From Blattamonas nauphoetae (lineage: Eukaryota; Preaxostyla; Oxymonadida), in NCBI GenBank assembly GCA_033064195.1, contig JARBJD010000002.1:682001-746000 (forward strand): a stretch of DNA of 64,000 nucleotides. Reading direction: 5' to 3'. This document shows, piece after piece, positions 1-10,919 of this stretch. A model generated the notes under the pieces. It worked only from the letters and a program-made list of their open reading frames with translations, made no database searches and was not told the DNA's origin. Position 1 is the stretch's first letter. Every line of letters begins with the position of its first letter. The translations under genes and the position numbers were made by a program.

Positions 1-114
1 TGATGCTTACCCACAAAAATTGAAATGAAATGTTTCTCGCAAGTGCTGAATGGATATCCCAATCACTTTGAACTGAAGTGAGACTGAATGCATAAGATGA
101 AAGGATGAGTGTGG

Positions 115-1359
115 TTAGTGTTCACCTGAGGATTCGATCTTCTTTCCTTTTGGCTGGCCAATCGAGGTGAGGAGCTCGTTAAACCAGGGTGTCTCAAGGT
201 TGAATGGTTTCCCACCCTTGACGCGTTCGAATTCGAGTGCTCGAAGTTCGTTTCCTCTCTCCTCGTCTTGGCCGATGAGGCCACTTTCTCTTCTCAATGC
301 ACAGTCCACAGCATAATCTGTGCATTGTTTGATCAGGGCAAGGTCAGCATCGTTAGCTGCAGCTGAGCGTGCGAAGTATCCGCTCTTCTGAACCATTGTC
401 TTCTCAGCCTTGATCAGCTTTCCGAATTGTTGAGCAAACCAGTTTCCGACGTTGATGCTATCCAAGCGAGGATGGCCAAATGGATCGACAGCAATTTCAA
501 CTCCACGGGACCTCATTTCAGCCATAATTGAGTCGAGGCAGGCACCTTCCGAGACGAAGATGTTGACATTGTCAATTCGGTCCATAATGGCCTTGAGACG
601 TTCGGCTTCTGCGTTCATGTCGAATTCCATCTCGGGGACATACACTGCATGGACATCGATGTTCTCAATGGACAGGCCAAGACTGGGAAGAACCTTCTCG
701 CCTTGAATCATGTTGTGGTAGTGATTGGCAGTCGCTGCAGTGAGCCAACCGCAGTTTCGGCCCATGACCTCATGAACAATGAGCATTCGAGGATTGGAGT
801 TGTGTTCAGAGACGATGTTGCGGAAGAATCGGGCGCCTTGTTCAGCAGCGGTCCAGGCCCCAAGAGACTGAGCCACTGGGATAACATCGTTATCGATGGT
901 TTTGGGAAGACCAATGACTGTCAGACCATACCCGTTCTGGGCAAGGAAGGCAGCAAGGTCAGCGGCTGCTGTGTTGGTGTCGTCACCTCCGATTGTATGG
1001 AGAATATCAACGCCATCTTTGACAAGCTGATCTGCGGCCACCTTTCGGGGATCTTCACCTTCCTTGACAAGACCGCGGGCGACGCAATCCTTGATATTTG
1101 TGAGCTTCACACGACTATTCCCAATGGGGCTTCCTCCGTGAAGATGAAGATGATGTGCATATTTTCGTTCCTCTGGTCCAATTTTGTAGCTATCTCCAAC
1201 TAATAGTCCCTTGTATCCACTTCTGTACGCGATGATTTCAATGTCAGGGTTGACCTCAGTATATCTCTCGATAAGGCCTCCAACAGCTGAGCTGAGGCAC
1301 GGAGCCAATCCTCCTGCTGTGAGTAGTGCGACTTTTTTGGGTGGTTGTGTGGTTGCCAT
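115..1359 (-). CDS. PFP: Pyrophosphate-dependent 6-phosphofructokinase
   Basis: Predicted 414-residue single-exon enzyme that phosphorylates fructose 6-phosphate using pyrophosphate in place of ATP, in cytosolic glycolysis. Visible motifs: an N-terminal nucleotide-fold start (VALLTAGGLAPCLSSAVGGL, residues 10-29), GGDDTNTAAA near 124-133, PKTIDND near 152-158 and MGRNCGW near 199-205. The second Asp in GGDD and the Lys in PKTIDND are the known markers of PPi-dependent members; ATP-dependent enzymes have Gly at both places. Length matches the short PPi-PFK clade. The ORF starts at a Met just before the conserved fold and ends with TAA, so TAA acts as a stop here. It is the first gene of the window and is followed upstream by a short intergenic gap. 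No intron seen. Confidence 0.93.
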   Translation of the reverse strand: MATTQPPKKVALLTAGGLAPCLSSAVGGLIERYTEVNPDIEIIAYRSGYKGLLVGDSYKIGPEERKYAHHLHLHGGSPIGNSRVKLTNIKDCVARGLVKEGEDPRKVAADQLVKDGVDILHTIGGDDTNTAAADLAAFLAQNGYGLTVIGLPKTIDNDVIPVAQSLGAWTAAEQGARFFRNIVSEHNSNPRMLIVHEVMGRNCGWLTAATANHYHNMIQGEKVLPSLGLSIENIDVHAVYVPEMEFDMNAEAERLKAIMDRIDNVNIFVSEGACLDSIMAEMRSRGVEIAVDPFGHPRLDSINVGNWFAQQFGKLIKAEKTMVQKSGYFARSAAANDADLALIKQCTDYAVDCALRRESGLIGQDEERGNELRALEFERVKGGKPFNLETPWFNELLTSIGQPKGKKIESSGEH

Positions 1360-1692
1360 TTCTGAGAGTTTTTGTTCAGATTCGAGGTATTTCTTGAAGT
1401 GCCCAAATAAGAACCTTCAAACTCTTTGAATTCTGGTTAATCACGAGGGTATTCACAGGTTGCAAGATGCTTACTCAAATAAATCTGATTCATTTGTAGT
1501 AATGAAACTAGGTATGTTTTGTTTGTGAGCTTTTACGAGAAAAATCTAAGAACCCTGCTTATCTCTGAAACGAACGATGCCCGTGATATAGAACAAGATA
1601 AATCCTTGTTGAGGGACGAAAGCGAGGTCATTCAGTTGTTTGAATGAATAGACTCTGCCAATTCATGTCAGACGGAGATCTCAAATATGAGC
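1360..1692. other. Intergenic gap, nothing recognised
   Basis: This 333-bp stretch separates the start codon of the PPi-PFK gene from the stop codon of the MRG15-like gene, both on the minus strand. It must contain the PPi-PFK promoter and the MRG15 3' end. I see no RNA gene, repeat or convincing ORF in it. Confidence 0.5.
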
Positions 1693-2888
1693 TCAAGTTT
1701 TCCCTTCGACAATATCGGGTTCGGACTCAACTTGATGAATCCACTGTAAATACATCGAGTAATCAGAATCGAGTTCATCTGCTGGGAGATACTTTGCTGT
1801 AAAGATGTATGTGTGGAAATCGTCGAGATATCTGGATAAATGTGGATATAAGTAGAAGATACTGGCTTAAGATTTCTAGGTGCTCCCTGCATATAATTCT
1901 CCATGAAGGATTGAGGATTTCTGCTGAGGTTGACAGAATTTTTGGCAGCTGAACAAGAAAACGGAGGAGATGTTCCCCGCCATAAATATCTGAGAACGTT
2001 GAGGAGGTTTCTGAAATTGGGAATGGGACTGGTTCATTCTTCTGGTTCACAACGTGAGGATGAGATTGGGTAATGTCCTTTTGATTGTGAAGAAGAAGTT
2101 TGTCGAAATAGTGATGTTGAGTGACTTCAAATTCCGTTAAAAGTCTGGGTTGGATGAATTTATTGAACATGGATTGGACACTTTGTGCGAACATTGATAC
2201 ATCTGAGCTGAAAAGATCATCGGAATTCAAATCATACAGAAAGTGGTGAGACGTGTACAAGACAAAGCCTTTGAGAATTGCAGTGATGTTCGGGTGTCTG
2301 GGTAACGAAATGAGCTATACAAGACAATAAAATCAAGAATGATCGAATAAAACCATTTTTTGTGTTACCATCGTAAAATCGTTTGTAAGTTGATCCTTGA
2401 GCTTTTGACTCAATGAAAACTCTATGAAAAGTTTCTGTCAAACAGAAGAAAGGAATTAGCGATACAGTAATGATGAGAGGTTCTCCATCGTCTGAATCCA
2501 AGATGGAAGTATCATAATTCTTGCGTTTCAATTTTTTTACTGGTGCCTCGGATGTCTCTTCTTCGTTAGAGGTCTGGTCAGAAGTTTCTTCACTTTCTTC
2601 TCCTTGTTCTTCTTCCATTTGAACTGGCTCTTTCTTTTTGGCCTGTTTCCTTTGTTTTTCTTTCAAGAGAGCTTCTTTGTAGAGTTTCTTGACTTTTTCA
2701 GAATTCTGAGGAGTGTGAGGCATCATTCGACTTTCTGGTACCCATTCATCGTAATGTTTAGAAAAGTGGGTGTAGCGAATGAGATATTCTTTTGAGCTGC
2801 CATTTGTGCGGATATCCCTTACTAATGACTCATAGTAGATCCCATTATATGATGTGAAAGCCTTTTCCTTTACGTGATAATGAGACAT
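1693..2888 (-). CDS. MRG15/Eaf3-like chromatin protein (chromo barrel + MRG domain)
   Basis: Predicted nuclear reader of methylated histone tails, in known biology a subunit of NuA4-type acetyltransferase and Rpd3S-type deacetylase complexes. N-terminal chromo barrel: MSHYHVKEKAFTSYNG, then RYTHFSKHYDEWVPESRMM. A Lys/Glu-rich linker follows, then the MRG domain with a typical core YGGEHLLRFLVQLP and C-terminal helices (SQYLDDFHTYIFTAKYLP). Three GT-AG introns bring the domain into frame: one after GEPLIIT, one joining NDFTM to LISLPRHPNI, and one of 31 nt joining SQ to YLDDF. The start at 2888 is chosen because it begins the chromo barrel; in-frame Met codons at 2912 and 2969 exist, but the latter overlaps the divergent gene beginning at 2960. 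A second MRG-family gene lies at 32.9 kb. Confidence 0.85.
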
Positions 2889-2959
2889 ATTGAAAATTTC
2901 GATCCTCCCCATGAAACGGAGTGATTTGTCGAATGTGATTACAATCCGGAAATAACAAT

Positions 2960-5415
2960 ATGCAACCAATTATTCCACTCAATCCTTTTGATAATGCGGA
3001 AATGTCATTAAGAATTCTTCGTCATTTCGGCTTTACAGCCATCAATCGCAACACACCTGCCAATATCCTCCAATTCTCATCCAATCATATCACCATTCAA
3101 CCCCATCAAAGTGATTCACTTGAAGCTCAAGAAAGACAAAAAATAGTCGACGATTTGATCAGTCTTGTATTCACACATTCATCTCAGTCAATCACCTCGA
3201 AACAACAACAGTACCTCTTTGAGATCTTCTTCACAACACTTTCATTTACTCTTCCATTGTCAAAAGCTATCAGAGACCACCATAAGCACTTTCAGACAAA
3301 GGAGTTTCTCCCATCGTTCTTCCCACCACCATCACTCATGAAACTCAATCAGTTCCGGCAAAATTCTACAAACACGATAGATTCTGTGCTATCTGAAGCA
3401 TTCATTGTTCTGTATTGCCTTCTCTTCGATGCATATCTGATATCTGCTCAAGAGAACAAGACCACACTTTCGCTTCCGTACCCACTCTTCCTCCTCCCGA
3501 TTCATCAGGTCCTTTTTTTCCTAAAGGAAATTCATGTCCATCTAGAGAGTCCACTTGCCAAAGTTCTGGACTTTATGCTCTCTTCAGTCATTCTTGAATC
3601 ATTTCCATTTCTACTCGAAATGCCTTTCAATATCAGTCACACTAGTTTCACCATTGATATATCGCATTCTCTTGCAACTTCATTGTTCACAGTGACGCTT
3701 CCTCGAGCATTCAAACGAAACAACACCATCTCACGATCTGAACATCCGTTCAGGGACTTTTCCAATCAACGAGCAGTATCATCAGGGCCAACAACATCGA
3801 ACTGGTTTATTGATTCGTTTCCCAATCAACCATTACCCCCAAATCAAGATTTTCCATTTTTTGGTTCATCCCTCTCACGAATCGGAGATCTCGCTCGTTC
3901 CACAGTTTCCTACTTCAACATTGAACCAAACATGAAGAAATCGTTCTTTTTTGAAGACGACGGGAGAGTCTCAACTCAGCCTCTCCTTTATGTCCGGAAC
4001 TTCTACGCTGGATTCAGGAAGAAAGAGCCATCCAACAGAACCACCTCCGAATTCTCGTTCCATGATCCTATCGCGTTCGTCACACCCCCTCCACTTGAGC
4101 TGTCGTCGTTCTCAGCCATTCATCCGCATTGTCTTTCCGATTGCGACGAACACCAACTCTCCCTCCTCACCCACAACCTGGAGCAGCACACAGAGTGTCT
4201 CAAGTTGAACCCAAACCGACCCCAGCAGACAAGTCGGACAACACTCTGGGCGTTCTACCTTCACAGCATCACGTTTCTTCTCAACCAGGGCGACCGTCCT
4301 CCCCAGCGGACCCCTCACTTGTCCCGACTTCTGTCGGCACTGATCGCTCTCACCAACACCCTCCTCGCCGTCGTTCCGTTTCACTTCTCGGCTGCTCTCC
4401 TTCTCCACATCCTCTTCCACTCATTTCACTCCTCCACTGATCCAGAGAAGCGGGAAGAGTTCAAAGTATTCCTCCCCGACTCTTCCCATGATTATCCAAA
4501 CCCACTCTTCGCCATTCTTGACGAGCTGTTTGGAGAGTGGAAGAACCCGTTCAACCAACAGATCTCGTTTCTCTCCTCTTTCAACCACATCTTCACGGAG
4601 CTCCTTGCCAACCCCACTCAGGTCCTCTCTCTTCTGCTGCCTTCGTACTTCGTCCTTCCTCCTCTCTCGTCAATCATCCTCTCCTCGTTCTCTGTCTTCC
4701 TCCTTCCGATTCCGCCTCACTCTCCTTCCCCTGACACCCCCATCCTGCTGATCTCATCGTTCATAAGTGCCCTGTTTGAGCTCCTTCTCCTCTTGTCTCG
4801 CCATGACGGGACAGACACCTCCGACGCGATGACCCTCGTTGCCTCTTTCGTCCACCTCTCCGTCCTCCGCTCACCCGAACTGGTAGCGGTGCTCTTTGGC
4901 GGCGACAAGGTTCCTTTCGACACGAGCCTCATCCCGTTTGTCCTCCAGTGCATTCCGTCACTCCACATTGCCTCACACCACTTGCTGTCCTTCCTCCGTC
5001 TTCATCCCAACTCGGCTGATCAGGCGGGTGAGGAGGCGGGCGAGTGGATGCTGTCGCATCCGGACCACGTCGTGTTTGGCGTCTCGTTCCTTGCCTCCCT
5101 CTCAAAGCAGTACCCAAATGAATCTTTGTGTGTCTTTGTCTTCCTCATTTGTTCAGCAAGAAGCTCTGCAATGTGGTCTGCTCTGCTCTCCTCAAGTTGA
5201 ATGATGATCCTCGCGCGCAGACCCTACGAGCCGCTTTGGAACATCCTCTTCTCGTTATCTTCTCTGTTTTTCCAGCACTTTCTCTTGCATTTGGGCCTCA
5301 GCAGACGACAAGTGATTCATCGTCTCAGGATTGCGATGAAGGAATATCGACACCAACCATCGAAGATCAACAAGTTCCGACCCTTACAAACGAAGATGAA
5401 GATAATTCTTCATAA
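2960..5415 (+). CDS. Large Leu/Ser-rich helical protein, unrecognised
   Basis: About 808 residues in two exons (2960-5127 and 5157-5415) joined by a 29-nt intron that restores frame, giving PNESFKKLCNVVCSALLK across the junction. The sequence is rich in Leu, Phe and Ser, with many amphipathic or hydrophobic helices and no obvious signal peptide or clear transmembrane pattern, which suggests a HEAT/ARM-like solenoid. I considered dymeclin and HID1 and found no diagnostic match, so no function is proposed. GC content rises towards the 3' half. The start codon is 71 bp from that of the divergent MRG15-like gene, so the two probably share a promoter. The C-terminal tail is acidic and ends in NEDEDNSS. 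Confidence 0.75.
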
Positions 5416-5547
5416 ATATCACACTGATTCGTGATTTTTATTCCGATATTTCAACGTTGTAAGGTTTTACTCCAATATTTGACATCTTGCATCTGATCTG
5501 GGCCACATTTTCTGTCTCTTTTTTGAATCGCCAAGCCTTCTTTGTGA

Positions 5548-7700
5548 ATGCCACCTAAGAAGGAGAAAAAGAAAGGGAAAAAGGCGAAAGCCGATGCTGG
5601 TGATAAGAAGAAGAAATCATCAAAAGCAGAGAAGCCAAAGAAGGGAGCAAAAGCAGCAGCTGATAAGCCAGCGAAAGCGTCCACAAAGGCTTCAACGAAA
5701 GATTCACCATCGCCATCGTCGAGTTTCTCTCTTTTTTCGGAATATTTTAATCTTTTTCCAGCACCAGCCCCTCAACCAGCATCGTCACTTCCATCATCGA
5801 CTCAAATCTGTGAAAACTGCAAATCTCAACCAGCAGTTGTGTATTGTGTCCAATGCGATCTTGCTCTGTGTGGTCAATGTAATGGATCGGCTCATTTTCT
5901 CTCTACAACTCAATCACACGAACGGTCCGTTTTTTCTTGAAATTCTTGAACCTTAAATTATCTCATTATTTTTCACTACTTTTAGAGTACACCCTTCATT
6001 AACATTATCATATCGTTCACAAGGAAATTGCCCAATCCATCCAGGAAACAAAATTGAAGTTTGAAATTATAATTCATTTTACGAAAGCACTCTAGTGGTA
6101 TTGTCAATCCTGCGAACAGCCATGCTGCTCGGCATGCCGGGGACTTCTCTCGGCGCTCGCAAACACTGCAGTCACGCAATCTCTCGCAGGAGCATTCATC
6201 CAATCGAATCCTATGATGCAACAGGCCTCTTTGATCTCTCCGCATGCAGGTGAAAATCACATATGTATTTCATTAACTGAGGCCTACCAACAAAGGCACA
6301 GCCAACTCAGTGAACTTGTTTTTTCGCATGTCTCTCCTCTTCGAGACCGCCTTACTCGTCAGAAGATGACTATGGAACAAAAACTTGTGGAACTCCACAA
6401 TAATCGGCAAAAGTTGGATGATGAAGCACGAGCATATTATGAGGGAATCAAGCAGCGACTAAAACAAGCTGAAGGCCCGAAACAAGCAATTCTCCAACAT
6501 GGAATCAGAGAAGTCAAGGTACGAAAGCTATATTGCATTTATCATCAATAATTTGTCCCAATATTTCAATTTAAGGACGATCTCTCTCAAATAGACCAAG
6601 TGTACCAACAAATTTCCACTGGTCCATTATATCAATCACCAACGACAAATCTTTCTATCACACAAGCAAGTTCTATTCTCGGGAGAGATACTTTGAATTT
6701 ATCTGGATTCCAAGCATTATCTCCAGCAAATGATGGAATAATCACCACTCCACTACTCCCCCCTCAATCTCCTCAAATCAATGTCGTATCACAAATCATC
6801 TTTCTAAAGTGTGTTCAAATCTTCATTTTGTAAGATTTTTTCTATAGAAACTACTCTTCATTGAAAGCGACTGTCGAATCAATGATTCGCAAGAAAGTCG
6901 AATTTGACACAGGTTCAGCCTTTGAAAAAGCTGACCAAGTTGACATCGACGATTTTCCTACTGAGCTTGCTGATTTACAGGACACTATTTCTCAGACAGA
7001 AGAAATGCAGAAGAAAATGAATCTCTCTCAACTTCTCGATCGAGCTGAAATTCATCAAAAGAGCTCGGGACGGATCACCCCCGGGCTTTCGTCTCAAAGC
7101 AAGACCGATCCATTTGGTCGTTCTCGCTCTGGCTCCGCTGGTCGAGGGCGAGGGTCCAGCATTGGGCAAAAGGTGAGTGAGGAAGAGCTGAGCAGTGAAC
7201 TGAAGCAATGGAAGGATCTCGCTGAACATCAAAATCTCCTTCTTGCCCAACTCAGAATGAGCTGTAAATATTGTGGAATCGTTCTCTCACCCCAAAGTGT
7301 GAATGACAGCTGCCCTGGAGTGTATGATCGCGAGAGTTTCATCAACCAAGATCAGAAGACTCGCTCGCGGGCCTCTTCTGCGAACCCACGTACCCGATCC
7401 GTCTCTGCATCCTCTCGCCTCCCTCGCACCTCCTCTCCCCCTCGTGTCCTCTCTCCGTACTCGCGTGTCCGTTCTCAATCTCATCACAGGCGGTCGCCAG
7501 CCTCACAAGCCTCTCGAGGGTCGGGCCGCTCGTACGATGCATCGTCGCAGAACTCGTCATACTTGTCGTCTGAGTCGCGGATGACTGACCAGTCTGGGAC
7601 GTATGACGACAGTTCGTATGAGTCGTACAACTCGGATGATTCGAGCTACCTCGGCCCGCGGCGGCATCATTGTTTTGTTCCTCTCTCCCTTTCTGAATGA
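5548..7700 (+). CDS. Double B-box zinc-finger coiled-coil protein
   Basis: Five exons. A Lys/Ala-rich N-terminus (KKEKKKGKKAKAD) is followed by a first B-box (ICENCKSQPAVVYCVQCDLA, then LCGQC and a His pair), and after an intron a second B-box (CPIHPGNKIEWYCQSCEQPC). This is the B-box1/B-box2 order of TRIM proteins but without a RING. Next come a coiled coil (around LTRQKMTMEQKLVELHNNRQ) and a Ser/Arg-rich low-complexity tail (SRSGSAGRGRGSSIG, many SxS repeats). Introns end near 5986, 6110, 6575 and 6847; the second is about 37 nt. Alternative frames across 6250-6282 are possible because a GT-AG pair occurs there. The function cannot be named; a scaffold or cytoskeletal role is possible. The gene is transcribed towards the two-RRM gene at 7869. 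Confidence 0.75.
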
Positions 7701-7868
7701 GGAATAGGCTAAAAACATCCCATCTCACACATTTTTCTTTGTTGGACTTGGGATTTATCCCACTGATCGTCTTTTTTCCATTTCTCTTCATTCTCAAGCT
7801 CTCTTTCTTCCACAACAAAGAATACACACGCAGGAAATGCAAACATTCAAACGAGGGCAAAGAACAAA

Positions 7869-8474
7869 CTAAAAAATGCCTGGAACCTTTGCTGGTTCAA
7901 TGGTAACAAGGTTCTTTCCGATGATGAGGTATCCATTCATTGCGAGTGCTTTCAGCTGGTCCTCGTGTGTTAAAAACGAAACAAATGCATGACCCATCGG
8001 CTTTCCACCAGGTTTTTTAGCAATCATGACCTCTGTGACTGCCATATCTTTGAAAGCCTCGAGGAGATGCCTCTCTTCGATTCTGTCCGGGAGATTGCCC
8101 ATATAGACCCTAATTGGCGATTGTGGTGCATTCTTTCCAGCATGACGCTTAAAAGCGTCCCTTTTTCGCCTGTTTATTGCCGATGCTGTCATACCCAACA
8201 TGCGTCGTTCCTTTTTTAGATCTTTCCTCTCTTCAGCTGAATGTGCAAGTTCAACAATCAAAACTCGTCCATCAAGTTCCTGCCCGTTGAGAGCTGAAGC
8301 AGCATACTGAGCTTCTGTGTCACTTGCCATCTCAACGAATCCATATCCCAGAGATTTGTTGAATCGTGACACAATTGTGGCGTTTTGAACCACACCAACT
8401 GATTCAAATAGTTGGCCGAGTGATTGTGCGGTGGTATTGAAATTCAGATTTCCACAAAAGATTCGGCGAGTCAT
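7869..8474 (-). CDS. Small protein with two RRM RNA-binding domains
   Basis: Single-exon 201-residue protein. RRM1 starts immediately at the N-terminus (RIFCGNLNFNT as RNP2, then SLGYGFVEM as RNP1). A basic linker (RRKRDAFKRHAGKN) leads to RRM2 (RVYMGNLPDRIEE as RNP2, GHAFVSFLT as RNP1), and the protein ends right after RRM2. Tandem RRMs without other domains fit a nucleolar or mRNA-binding factor, but no ortholog can be assigned. Its RRM1 is about 78% identical (60 of 77 residues) to the N-terminus of the fusion gene at 10920-11788, and the similarity includes sequence upstream of the start codon. It is head to head with the gene at 8524, with 49 bp between start codons. Confidence 0.88.
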   Translation of the reverse strand: MTRRIFCGNLNFNTTAQSLGQLFESVGVVQNATIVSRFNKSLGYGFVEMASDTEAQYAASALNGQELDGRVLIVELAHSAEERKDLKKERRMLGMTASAINRRKRDAFKRHAGKNAPQSPIRVYMGNLPDRIEERHLLEAFKDMAVTEVMIAKKPGGKPMGHAFVSFLTHEDQLKALAMNGYLIIGKNLVTIEPAKVPGIF

Positions 8475-8523
8475 TGCGCCCTGATCGAGACACGATCAAA
8501 CCACGAAGGGTCGATCAACTCCA
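8475..8523. promoter_or_regulatory. 49-bp shared divergent promoter with GAAGGGTCGATC
   Basis: Only 49 bp separate the start codons of the minus-strand RRM gene and the plus-strand SPRY-like gene, so this interval and the two 5' ends must hold both promoters. It carries GAAGGGTCGATC at 8505-8516. The same 12-mer is found upstream of the duplicated RRM gene (11818-11829), with close variants just before OLA1 and PPIL3. That it is a promoter element is inference. Confidence 0.45.
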
Positions 8524-10078
8524 ATGTTTTCCAATGTCACATTGGATGGAGAAATTACCGGAGAAGAGAATGAGCCATCATATGTACAAGGTGTTCACTT
8601 TTTGACAGTCAATTCATCCCTCCTCCTCTAATCTCATTCGTTCTTCTTCATCGTTCTACAATTAAGATCTCCGACAGATGGTTCAGGATTTGATGGTGAA
8701 AGTCTCGACTTTGGAACATATTGTGGAGAAACAACAAAGTGATATCACGACACTGTCAGCGCTACGCCCTCTTGTGAAAGTCTCGCATAAATTCAGCAAC
8801 CTCCATCTTGTCACTCCTGTCGTGGACCTTGGGAAGCGAGCTATTGTGAGTATTTTTGCTAACAATAAATTCAACGAAAGAGTTCCGGCTTCGGCTGCCC
8901 TCAACAAGAATCAATTCGTTGTCCGAGTATCTCGAATCAATATCTCTCCCACTGGTGAAAAGATTGGAAACGCTCTTCCTGTCCGTTTTAATATGTATAG
9001 CCGTGAAGAAGCACGAGATGCCCAAATCGACATCACATCTGATAACGTTTCTGGTGCCCACTTTTTTATCTCGTTCGACATGGAGCAAAGTGGAACATAC
9101 CGTGTTAGTTGCTATCGGTACACACCCGATAAAATTCCGCAGGGGGGCAATTCTTCGAATGGGGGGATCCACGATGCAGTTTCATACACAGTTTCACACC
9201 TCGGAGAAAGATCAAGCTCTAACCCTCCAGTCAGTGAATCTCCTCTCGTATCACGTTTTCTCACAAACTCACCATCACATGGACAATCAAACCAACATTC
9301 TTCTTTCAGCAATCCCAACTCCTTTGTCGCTACTTCAGCCTATCACGATCCGTCCAACATCACTCCCAGCCAATCACCGTTCCTCACTGGACAATCATCT
9401 CATCTCCACATCCAGAACTCGCCTCTTCTTATTCGCAATGGTTTCCACTTTTGTGAAGAAAAGACCAACCAAGAAATCCTTCTCACCGAAGAAGCCCTCG
9501 TCGCCACGTGCAACCATCCGCGCCCGACCTTCCGCTTTGCCCTTGGAAACACCGACTTGTCGTGTGGGCAGTGGATGTGGCGTGTGATCGTGGATAAAAT
9601 CCAGGAAGGCTCACCCATGCTGATTGGGCTGTGTGATCCCGCTGAAGTTCAGAACGGGACGTCGCTCTCGCAGACCAAGGGAGCCATTGTGGTGGACATT
9701 GTGAGTCTGATGGTGCACATCAATGGGCTCCCGTTTCGCTTGTTCCGGCACTTCGAGAAATACAAGATCGAACAGGGCAGCCGAATAGACTTCTATCTGG
9801 ACAACGACCAGCACACTCTCATGCTCAGCATCAACGACAACGATGCCAAGATTGTCCGCCTCGAGGCAGACAACTGGCCTGCCTCCATTGTCGCTGCTGT
9901 CGAGCTTTACAAAAAGGGGGACAGCGTCCGTTTTGATTTTCCTCTTCCTCAAGCTCACTTCAGCACGGAGGACAACGAAGAGGACTTACTCACAGTGATA
10001 GACGGGCAAGATGTCCATGTTCTCGCCTCCGAAACGACACTCCTTAAGCCTGTCCCGATTTCATTTTCGCATCCTTAA
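8524..10078 (+). CDS. Coiled-coil / beta-sandwich / SPRY-like protein
   Basis: About 492 residues in two exons: 8524-8590, a 76-nt intron, then 8667-10078. The short first exon extends the protein upstream of the obvious Met at 8678, because splicing gives a continuous frame (PSYVQDLRQMVQDLMVKV). Layout: a short coiled coil (residues about 22-50); a beta-rich region (FVVRVSRINISPTGEKIGN, then GAHFFISFDMEQSGTYRVSC) that looks like an immunoglobulin/filamin-type fold; a Ser/Asn/His-rich linker; and a C-terminal SPRY-like domain (NGFHFCEEKTNQEILL, CGQWMWRVIV, PMLIGLCDP, RIDFYLDNDQHTLMLSIND). Such proteins usually bind partner proteins, sometimes in ubiquitin ligases. No enzyme motif is visible. 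Confidence 0.78.
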
Positions 10079-10184
10079 GTTCTCATTTTGTCTCTTTCGT
10101 TTGTCTTTGATCAAAACACCTCATTTTTGACATTTAGAAACGAGAAAGAAAGAATCTCATGAATTGGATCACAATTGACAGTTT

Positions 10185-10798
10185 TCACACCAATTTCGTT
10201 GGTCGGGGGGCGCTTGTCGCGCATAGATAGTCAGGGTGCGTTTGATTTCCTTTATTCACGAGGATGCATGGTGGATTGTTTCCTTTAAGAACAAAATCAA
10301 CATTAATGCAGTAATTTGTTTGGCATGTGATGCATTCTTTGTATTTTGCATGATAGAATCCTCCTTTCTCGGCTTTTAGGCTGATTGGAAAGGGAATGAA
10401 AATCGATACAAAAGATGCTGCATACCATTTCACATAATTGTCAGCTGTGATATGAATAGATGTGAATGCTGATAAGGATCCAAACAACGTTGGAATTAGC
10501 ATCAGCATCATGATGTAGACGTACTTTCGTTCTGCTTTACCTCTTTTGTAAGAAATTCCAAGATATATCATCGGAATGAGCATGGTTAGAACAGAAATTG
10601 CGGTGAAAATGAGTTGGAAGTGTTTGGCAAATCCAAAAATGAGTCCAACAACTGCTCCCGCCTGAAGAAAGTCAACAAGAAAAGAGAGATGATTAGTTTG
10701 TATGAACATACTAAAGCAAGAATTGCCCCCACAATTAAACTCACAAAGCACGGTACTGTTGCTGTTCGTCCATCGATGTCTTGATACGCACTTGACAT
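10185..10798 (-). CDS. Four-transmembrane protein, unrecognised
   Basis: Two exons joined by an intron of about 50 nt that fuses IVGAILAL to AGAVVGLIFGF, completing the first membrane helix. Four hydrophobic segments follow in order: SLIVGAILALAGAVVGLIFG, LIFTAISVLTMLIPMIYLGI, YVYIMMLMLIPTLFGSLSAF and YAASFVSIFIPFPISL. The C-terminal tail is hydrophilic with several cysteines (KECITCQTNYC, PPCILV, YLCATS). Starting at MSSAYQDIDGRT gives a short N-terminus outside the membrane. The size of about 190 residues and tetraspan layout resemble MARVEL or claudin-like families, but no signature is clear, so no function is assigned. Confidence 0.65.
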
Positions 10799-10919
10799 CG
10801 AAAGGACAAGATCAGCACATAATATTTAATTCAAACCGGGAAGAAATGGTGGGAGAATGAAATAAACAATCAAATCGTGACTGCCTGAAATTTACTATCT
10901 CTAGACATCAAGAAGAACA

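Noticed and set aside
649-1203. 184-codon plus-strand ORF inside PPi-PFK
   Set aside because: Antisense shadow of a strongly conserved gene.
2960-5415. Dymeclin or HID1 assignment for the Leu-rich protein
   Set aside because: No diagnostic segment could be aligned; composition alone is not enough.
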